Origin: VGBK01 sp043810615
GTDB taxonomy: Bacteria > Actinomycetota > Acidimicrobiia > Spongiisociales > UBA11373
Length of the DNA stretch: 60,900 bases
NCBI GenBank assembly: GCA_043810615.1
Contig: JBDROA010000181.1
Coordinates: forward strand, 1-60,900
Direction: 5' to 3'
Shown here: positions 56,785 through 60,900 of the stretch, in pieces
Layout: the number at the start of each line of letters is the position of its first letter
How positions within the stretch are numbered: the first letter of the stretch is position 1
Position numbers and translations under genes: made by a program
The notes under the pieces: generated by a model
Databases searched by the model: none
The model's input: the letters and a program-made list of their open reading frames with translations, nothing else
Told to the model about the DNA's origin: nothing

Positions 56785-56858
56785 TGGGCCCGGCTGGATT
56801 CGAACCAGCGACCTCATCCTTATCAGGGATGCGCTCTAACCAACTGAGCTACGGGCCC
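56785..56858 (-). tRNA. tRNA-Ile (GAT)
   Basis: 74 bases. Acceptor stem GGGCCCG pairs with CGGGCCC; D-arm GTAGCTCAG, anticodon loop with GAT, T-arm GGTTCGAATCC, discriminator A. CCA is not encoded. It is oriented opposite to the neighbouring tRNA-Ala, and parts of it are duplicated at 46.9 and 55.2 kb. Confidence 0.95.
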
Positions 56859-56916
56859 CGGGGCGCGGGAGTGTATCAAACCCCCGCCGGGAGCGGTCCC
56901 GTAGAATCGGCGCCGC

Positions 56917-56990
56917 GGGGATGTAGCTCAGTTCGGCAGAGCACCTGGTTTGCATCCAGGGGGTCAGGGGTTCGAATCCCCTCATCTCCA
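56917..56990 (+). tRNA. tRNA-Ala (TGC)
   Basis: 74 bases. Acceptor GGGGATG pairs with CATCTCC (one G-U); D-arm GTAGCTCAG, anticodon stem CCTGG/CCAGG with TGC anticodon, T-arm GGTTCGAATCC, discriminator A, no CCA encoded. It diverges from tRNA-Ile with 58 bases between them. Confidence 0.95.
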
Positions 56991-57013
56991 CTTTCCGGGG
57001 AGAGGTAGCCCGC

Positions 57014-58159
57014 ATGCCCAGTGCCTTCATCGTCGACGCCATCCGCACCCCCATCGGCAAGCGCAACGGAAGCCTGCGGGGGTGGCACCCGGTGGACCTC
57101 TCCGCCCTGGTGGTGGAGGCCCTGGTGCGCCGCAGCGGGGTGGACCCGGCCGAGGTGGACGACGTCATCTGGGGCTGCGTGTCCCAGACCGGGGAGCAGG
57201 GACTGAACGTGGCTCGCTGGGTGGGCCTGGCAGCCGGCCTGCCCGAGGCGGTGCCCGGGGTGTCGATCGACCGACAGTGCGGGTCGAGCCAGCAGGCGGT
57301 GCACTTCGCCGCCCAGGGGGTCATGGCCGGGGTCTACGACATCGCCATAGCCGGCGGGGTGGAGTCGATGACCCGGGTGCCCATGGGGTCCACCATGCAG
57401 CAAGGGCCGGGCCTGCCCTTCGGCTCCCGGGTGCTGGGCCGCTACTCCCTGGTGCCCCAGGGCCTCTCGGCCGAGATGGTGGCCGACCGCTGGGGCCTCA
57501 CCCGGGAGGCCCTCGATGCCCTGTCGCTGGAGTCGCACCGACGCTCCGCCCGGGCCGTGGACGAGGGCCGCTTCGCCACCCAGTTGGTGGCCGTCGAGGG
57601 GGAGGCGGGGTCGCTGGCCGCCGACGAGGGCCTCCGGCGGGAGACCGGCCTCGAGGCCCTCGGCGCCCTGAAGCCGGCCTTCAAGCCCGACGGGGTGGTG
57701 ACCGCCGGCAACTCCTCCCAGATCGCCGACGGCGCCGGCGCTCTCCTCATCGCCTCGGAGACGGCCGTGGCCCGGATGGCGTGGCAGCCGCTGGCTCGCC
57801 TCACCGGCTTCGCCGTCACCGGGGTGGATCCGGTGATCATGCTCACGGGCCCCATCCCGGCAACGGCGATGGTGCTGGAACGGGCGAGCCTGGGGATCGG
57901 CGACGTGGACCTGTTCGAGGTGAACGAGGCCTTCGCCTCGGTGGTGGCCGCCTGGACGGCGGACACGGGGGCCGACCCGGAACGGGTCAATGCCAACGGC
58001 GGGGCTATCGCCGTGGGGCATCCCCTGGGGGCGTCGGGTGCCATCCTGATGACCCGCCTGGTGCACGAGATGGCCCGGACCGGGGCCCGCCGCGGCCTGC
58101 AGACGATGTGCGAGGGGGGCGGTACCGCCAACGCCACCCTGGTGGAACTGGCCGGGTGA
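57014..58159 (+). CDS. Acetyl-CoA acetyltransferase (thiolase)
   Basis: A 381-residue thiolase. The nucleophilic Cys is in SIDRQCGSSQQAVHF near residue 88. Later motifs are NEAFAS, GGAIAVGHPLGASGA and CEGGGTANAT. Its sequence differs from the fadA thiolase in this window (QCGSSQQ rather than FCSSGLQ), so it is not a recent duplicate. ATG 57014 has GGGGAGAGG upstream. It starts just after tRNA-Ala and has no partner beta-oxidation gene next to it. Confidence 0.93.
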   Translation: MPSAFIVDAIRTPIGKRNGSLRGWHPVDLSALVVEALVRRSGVDPAEVDDVIWGCVSQTGEQGLNVARWVGLAAGLPEAVPGVSIDRQCGSSQQAVHFAAQGVMAGVYDIAIAGGVESMTRVPMGSTMQQGPGLPFGSRVLGRYSLVPQGLSAEMVADRWGLTREALDALSLESHRRSARAVDEGRFATQLVAVEGEAGSLAADEGLRRETGLEALGALKPAFKPDGVVTAGNSSQIADGAGALLIASETAVARMAWQPLARLTGFAVTGVDPVIMLTGPIPATAMVLERASLGIGDVDLFEVNEAFASVVAAWTADTGADPERVNANGGAIAVGHPLGASGAILMTRLVHEMARTGARRGLQTMCEGGGTANATLVELAG

Positions 58160-58203
58160 GGTGATACTCGCGCCCCCGCGGCTGGGGGGGAGGGCCGGGG
58201 TGC

Positions 58204-58209
58204 CATAAT
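58204..58209 (+). promoter_or_regulatory. -10 box of a leaderless arsR promoter
   Basis: CATAAT matches TATAAT at five of six positions and ends six bases before the arsR GTG at 58216. No ribosome site is present, so the message is probably leaderless. The gap to the thiolase stop is short, so operator sites would overlap this box. Confidence 0.5.
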
Positions 58210-58215
58210 CGGCCC

Positions 58216-58518
58216 GTGGTCACTTCAACAGATCTTGATTCGATGTCGGTTGAAACGACGGTGGCCGGCTTCGGTGCCCTTGCCGACCCGATCCGCCTCG
58301 ACATCCTGACCCGCCTGAGTGACGGTGCCGAGCACTGCGTGTGCGAGTTGCGGCGCGAGGTCGGGGTGGCGGCCAACCTGCTCTCTTACCACCTGGCCGT
58401 GCTGCGCCGGGCCGGCCTGATCGCCGCCAAACGCCGCGGGCGGTGGGTGGACTACCGCCTCGTCCGCGAAGCACTGGAGGAGTTGCGCAATGCGGTGCCC
58501 GGGGAGGCGGTCCGGTGA
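58216..58518 (+). CDS. arsR: ArsR/SmtB-family metalloregulator
   Basis: A 100-residue winged-helix repressor. FGALADPIRLDILTRLS begins the DNA-binding fold and VAANLLSYHLAVLRRAGLI is the recognition helix. HCVCEL carries the CxC metal site used by arsenic/cadmium-sensing ArsR proteins. It heads an operon with a permease, a small thioredoxin-like protein and Acr3, so arsenite or a related metalloid is the likely signal (inference). The stop overlaps the permease start. Confidence 0.88.
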   Translation: MVTSTDLDSMSVETTVAGFGALADPIRLDILTRLSDGAEHCVCELRREVGVAANLLSYHLAVLRRAGLIAAKRRGRWVDYRLVREALEELRNAVPGEAVR

Positions 58519-59552
58519 GCGTCGCTCAGGAGACGCCCCGGGGCACGTCGCGGCGGCCCTGGGCCTGGGTGGTGGCCGGGGCGGCGGCGTGGGCCGGCCT
58601 CTTCGTCGCCAACGAAGTGGTCTGGGACTGGCTGGTGTTCGACCTCGCCGGCTTCAACGGGCATCTCGGCGACGCGGTGCACTTCTTCCTCTTCGACATG
58701 GGGAAGATCCTCCTGCTCCTCACCGCCGTGGTCTTCGCCGCCGCGGTGCTGCGCACCTTCGTCTCCCCCGAGCGCACCCGGGCCCTTCTCGGCGGACGCC
58801 GGCAGGGCCTCGGCAACCTGGCGGCCGCCGGCCTGGGAGTGGCCACCCCCTTCTGTTCCTGCAGCGCCGTCCCCTTGTTCATCGGGTTCGTCGCCGCCGG
58901 GGTGCCCCTCGGCATAACCATGTCTTTCCTCATCGCCAGTCCCATGGTGAACGAAGTGGCCCTGGTGCTGCTCTGGAGTACCTTCGGCTGGCGGGTGGCC
59001 CTGCTCTACGCCGGATTGGGCCTGCTCATCGCCATCGTCGCCGGTCTGGTGATCGGCCACCTGCGCCCCGAGCGGTGGGTGGAGCGTTTCGTCTTCCAGG
59101 TGCAGGTCGGCGCCGCCGCCCCGGGCGCCCGGCAGTCGTGGGCGGAGCGCTTTGCCACCGGGCGGGCCGAGGCTCGGGCCATCGTCGGCCGGGTATGGCC
59201 CTTCCTCCTCGGTGCCCTGGCGGTGGGCGCCGCCATCCACGGCTGGGTTCCCCAGGACTTCTTCGTGCGCTACGCCGGGCCGGGCAACCCCTGGTCGGTG
59301 CCGCTGGCGGTGGTCCTGGGCATCCCCCTCTACTCGAACGCCGCCGGGACCATCCCACTGATCGAGGCCCTGCACGCCAAGGGCCTGGCCCTGGGCACGG
59401 TGCTGGCCTTCACGATGGCGGTGGTGGCCCTGTCGCTGCCCGAGATGATCCTGCTGCGCCGGGTGCTGCGCCCCCGCCTGCTGGGCATGTTCATCGGCGT
59501 CGTGGCGGTCGGGATCGTGGCCACCGGGTACCTGTTCAACGCCGTTCTGTAG
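58515..59552 (+). CDS. Permease of the DUF318/ArsP family
   Basis: A 345-residue membrane protein with about eight helices. The hallmark is ATPFCSCSAVPLFIGFVAAGVPLG, a cysteine-bearing motif of the permease family that includes the organoarsenical exporter ArsP, with a second half motif GIPLYSNAAGTIPLI. GTG 58515 overlaps the arsR stop; the longer open frame upstream lies over arsR. It probably exports an arsenic species. Confidence 0.88.
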   Translation: MSVAQETPRGTSRRPWAWVVAGAAAWAGLFVANEVVWDWLVFDLAGFNGHLGDAVHFFLFDMGKILLLLTAVVFAAAVLRTFVSPERTRALLGGRRQGLGNLAAAGLGVATPFCSCSAVPLFIGFVAAGVPLGITMSFLIASPMVNEVALVLLWSTFGWRVALLYAGLGLLIAIVAGLVIGHLRPERWVERFVFQVQVGAAAPGARQSWAERFATGRAEARAIVGRVWPFLLGALAVGAAIHGWVPQDFFVRYAGPGNPWSVPLAVVLGIPLYSNAAGTIPLIEALHAKGLALGTVLAFTMAVVALSLPEMILLRRVLRPRLLGMFIGVVAVGIVATGYLFNAVL

Positions 59553-59566
59553 GAAGGAGAGCGACC

Positions 59567-59809
59567 ATGGAGATCAAGATCCTGGGCGGGGGCTGCGCCA
59601 ATTGCCGGGCCCTCGAGGCCATGGCCAAACAGGCCACCGCCGAACTGGGCGTCGAGGCGACCATCGAGGAGGTCACCGACTACGCCGCCATCGCCTCCTA
59701 CGGGGTGATGCGCACTCCGGCCCTGGTCATCGAGGGCACGGTGTTCCTCTCGGGCCGGGTACCCGATCGGGCTGAGGTGCGTCGCATAATCGAAGGCCTG
59801 GCCCGATGA
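59567..59809 (+). CDS. Small thioredoxin-like redox protein
   Basis: An 80-residue thioredoxin-fold protein. The active site is CANC (GGGCANCRALEAMA). MRTPALVIEG places the cis-proline loop and the sequence ends in RIIEGLAR. Small thioredoxin-like partners like this commonly sit beside DUF318 permeases. ATG 59567 has AGGAAGGAG upstream. Its stop overlaps the acr3 start (ATGA). Confidence 0.85.
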   Translation: MEIKILGGGCANCRALEAMAKQATAELGVEATIEEVTDYAAIASYGVMRTPALVIEGTVFLSGRVPDRAEVRRIIEGLAR

Positions 59810-60888
59810 CCCACCCCGCAGGCCAGGCGGTGCTGGCTCGCCTGTCGCTCCTCGATCGCTTTCTGCCCGCGTGGATCCTGCTGGCCATGGGCCTGGGCCT
59901 GGGCCTGGGACGCCTGATCTCAGGCCTCAACGACGCCCTGGACGCCATCAAGATCAGCTCGGTGTCGCTGCCCATCGCCCTGGGCCTGCTGGCGATGATG
60001 TACCCGGTGCTGGCGAAGGTGCGCTACTCCCGGGTCGGGCAGGTGGCCGCCGACCGCAAGCTCATGGGCCTGTCGCTGCTGCTCAACTGGGTCGTCGGAC
60101 CGGCGATCATGTTCGCCCTCGCCTGGCTGCTGCTGCCCGACCTGCCCGAGTACCGCACCGGCCTCATCATCGTGGGCCTGGCCCGCTGCATCGCCATGGT
60201 CCTCATCTGGAACGACCTGGCTTGCGGCGACCGGGAAGCGGCGGTAGTGCTGGTGGCGCTGAACTCGCTGTTCCAGATCGCCGCCTACTCCTTGCTGGGC
60301 TACTTCTACCTGCACCTGCTCCCGGGCTGGCTCGGCCTCGACACCGGCGAACTCGACGTGGGTCTGTGGGAGATCGCCCGCATCGTGTTCATCTTCCTGG
60401 GCATCCCCCTGCTGGCCGGCTATCTCACCCGGCTGTGGGGGGAGCACACCCGCGGAGTGGTGTGGTACGAGGAGGAGTTCCTGCCCCGCATCGCACCCTT
60501 GGCCTTGTGGGGTCTGCTCTTCACGGTGGTCCTGCTCTTCGCCCTGCAGGGGGAGACGATCACCGCCAAGCCCCTCGACGTGGCCCGCATCGCCCTGCCC
60601 CTCCTCGCCTATTTCGGGCTCATGTGGGGGGTGTCCTTCGCTCTGGGTCTCCGCCTGCGCCTGGGCTACGCGCGCAATACGACGCTGGCGTTCACCGCGG
60701 CCAGCAACAACTTCGAACTGGCCATCGCCGTGGCCATCGGGGTGTTCGGGGTGGAATCCGGCCAGGCCCTGGCCGGCGTAGTGGGACCGCTCATCGAGGT
60801 GCCGGTGCTGGTCGGCCTGGTGTACGTGGCCCTGTGGGCGCGGCGGCGCTTCTACCCGGCGGAGGCGGCTCCGAGCGGCGGCGGATGA
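59806..60888 (+). CDS. acr3: Acr3-type arsenite efflux pump
   Basis: A 360-residue transporter with ten hydrophobic segments. The Acr3 family Cys is in GLARCIAMVLIWNDLACGD, and TLAFTAASNNFELAIAVAIGVFG is the conserved late motif. Acr3 proteins export arsenite across the inner membrane. ATG 59806 overlaps the thioredoxin-like stop. It completes the arsR-permease-thioredoxin-acr3 operon; no arsC-type reductase is visible before the window ends. Confidence 0.92.
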   Translation: MTHPAGQAVLARLSLLDRFLPAWILLAMGLGLGLGRLISGLNDALDAIKISSVSLPIALGLLAMMYPVLAKVRYSRVGQVAADRKLMGLSLLLNWVVGPAIMFALAWLLLPDLPEYRTGLIIVGLARCIAMVLIWNDLACGDREAAVVLVALNSLFQIAAYSLLGYFYLHLLPGWLGLDTGELDVGLWEIARIVFIFLGIPLLAGYLTRLWGEHTRGVVWYEEEFLPRIAPLALWGLLFTVVLLFALQGETITAKPLDVARIALPLLAYFGLMWGVSFALGLRLRLGYARNTTLAFTAASNNFELAIAVAIGVFGVESGQALAGVVGPLIEVPVLVGLVYVALWARRRFYPAEAAPSGGG

Positions 60889-60900
60889 GGGGCCGGATGC

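Overview
The window is high-GC DNA from an actinobacterium. The left end carries the conserved actinobacterial order dnaN-recF-dciA(DUF721)-gyrB-gyrA-DUF3566, so the replication origin probably lies just outside the left edge. GTG starts, 4-base start/stop overlaps, Thr-rich lipoproteins, a DUF222-type HNH protein and the FAACMREHG lipoprotein family fit Actinomycetota. Acidimicrobiia or a close relative is my best guess, but that is inference.

Layout. 1-7.5 kb: replication and gyrase block. 7.5-12 kb: a hypothetical Rossmann-like protein, then a cobalamin riboswitch driving btuFCD. 11.6-20.1 kb: lipoproteins, an M23 peptidase, surE, an ECF sigma/anti-sigma pair, a beta-propeller lipoprotein, a frameshifted serine-hydrolase-like gene and a fucose-isomerase-like gene. 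20.1-24.7 kb: accessory zone with a Phd/RelE module and a Fic protein bounded by copies of a short direct repeat, a damaged DUF222/HNH gene, and a small secreted protein coupled to a lipoprotein. 24.7-31.6 kb: opp peptide transport operon plus a kinase-like gene; its binding protein looks circularly permuted. 32-36.7 kb: GNAT protein, decayed pirin, fadA/fadB beta-oxidation pair. 37-45 kb: membrane protein, frameshifted lipoprotein, a zone of decay (nonsense-mutated MazF, DUF2135 and nuclease remnants), then a 1263-residue extracellular nuclease. 45-47.5 kb: IS481-type remnant, secreted protein, enolase fragment.

46.9-56.8 kb is bounded by a 51-base near-identical repeat of the tRNA-Ile 3' end and trailer. 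A second copy of the tRNA-Ile 3' half lies inside it at 55.2 kb. I read this as a candidate tRNA-associated island (CopB-type ATPase, deazaflavin-type reductase, cation exchanger, baeRF-family protein, DUF2254 protein, seven-repeat propeller) with no visible recombinase. 56.8-60.9 kb: tRNA-Ile and tRNA-Ala on opposite strands, a thiolase, and an arsenic operon (arsR, permease, small thioredoxin-like protein, acr3).

Pathways visible together: vitamin B12 import under riboswitch control, peptide import, fatty-acid beta-oxidation (fadAB plus a second thiolase), arsenic and copper/silver export, and several toxin-antitoxin type modules, some intact and some decaying.
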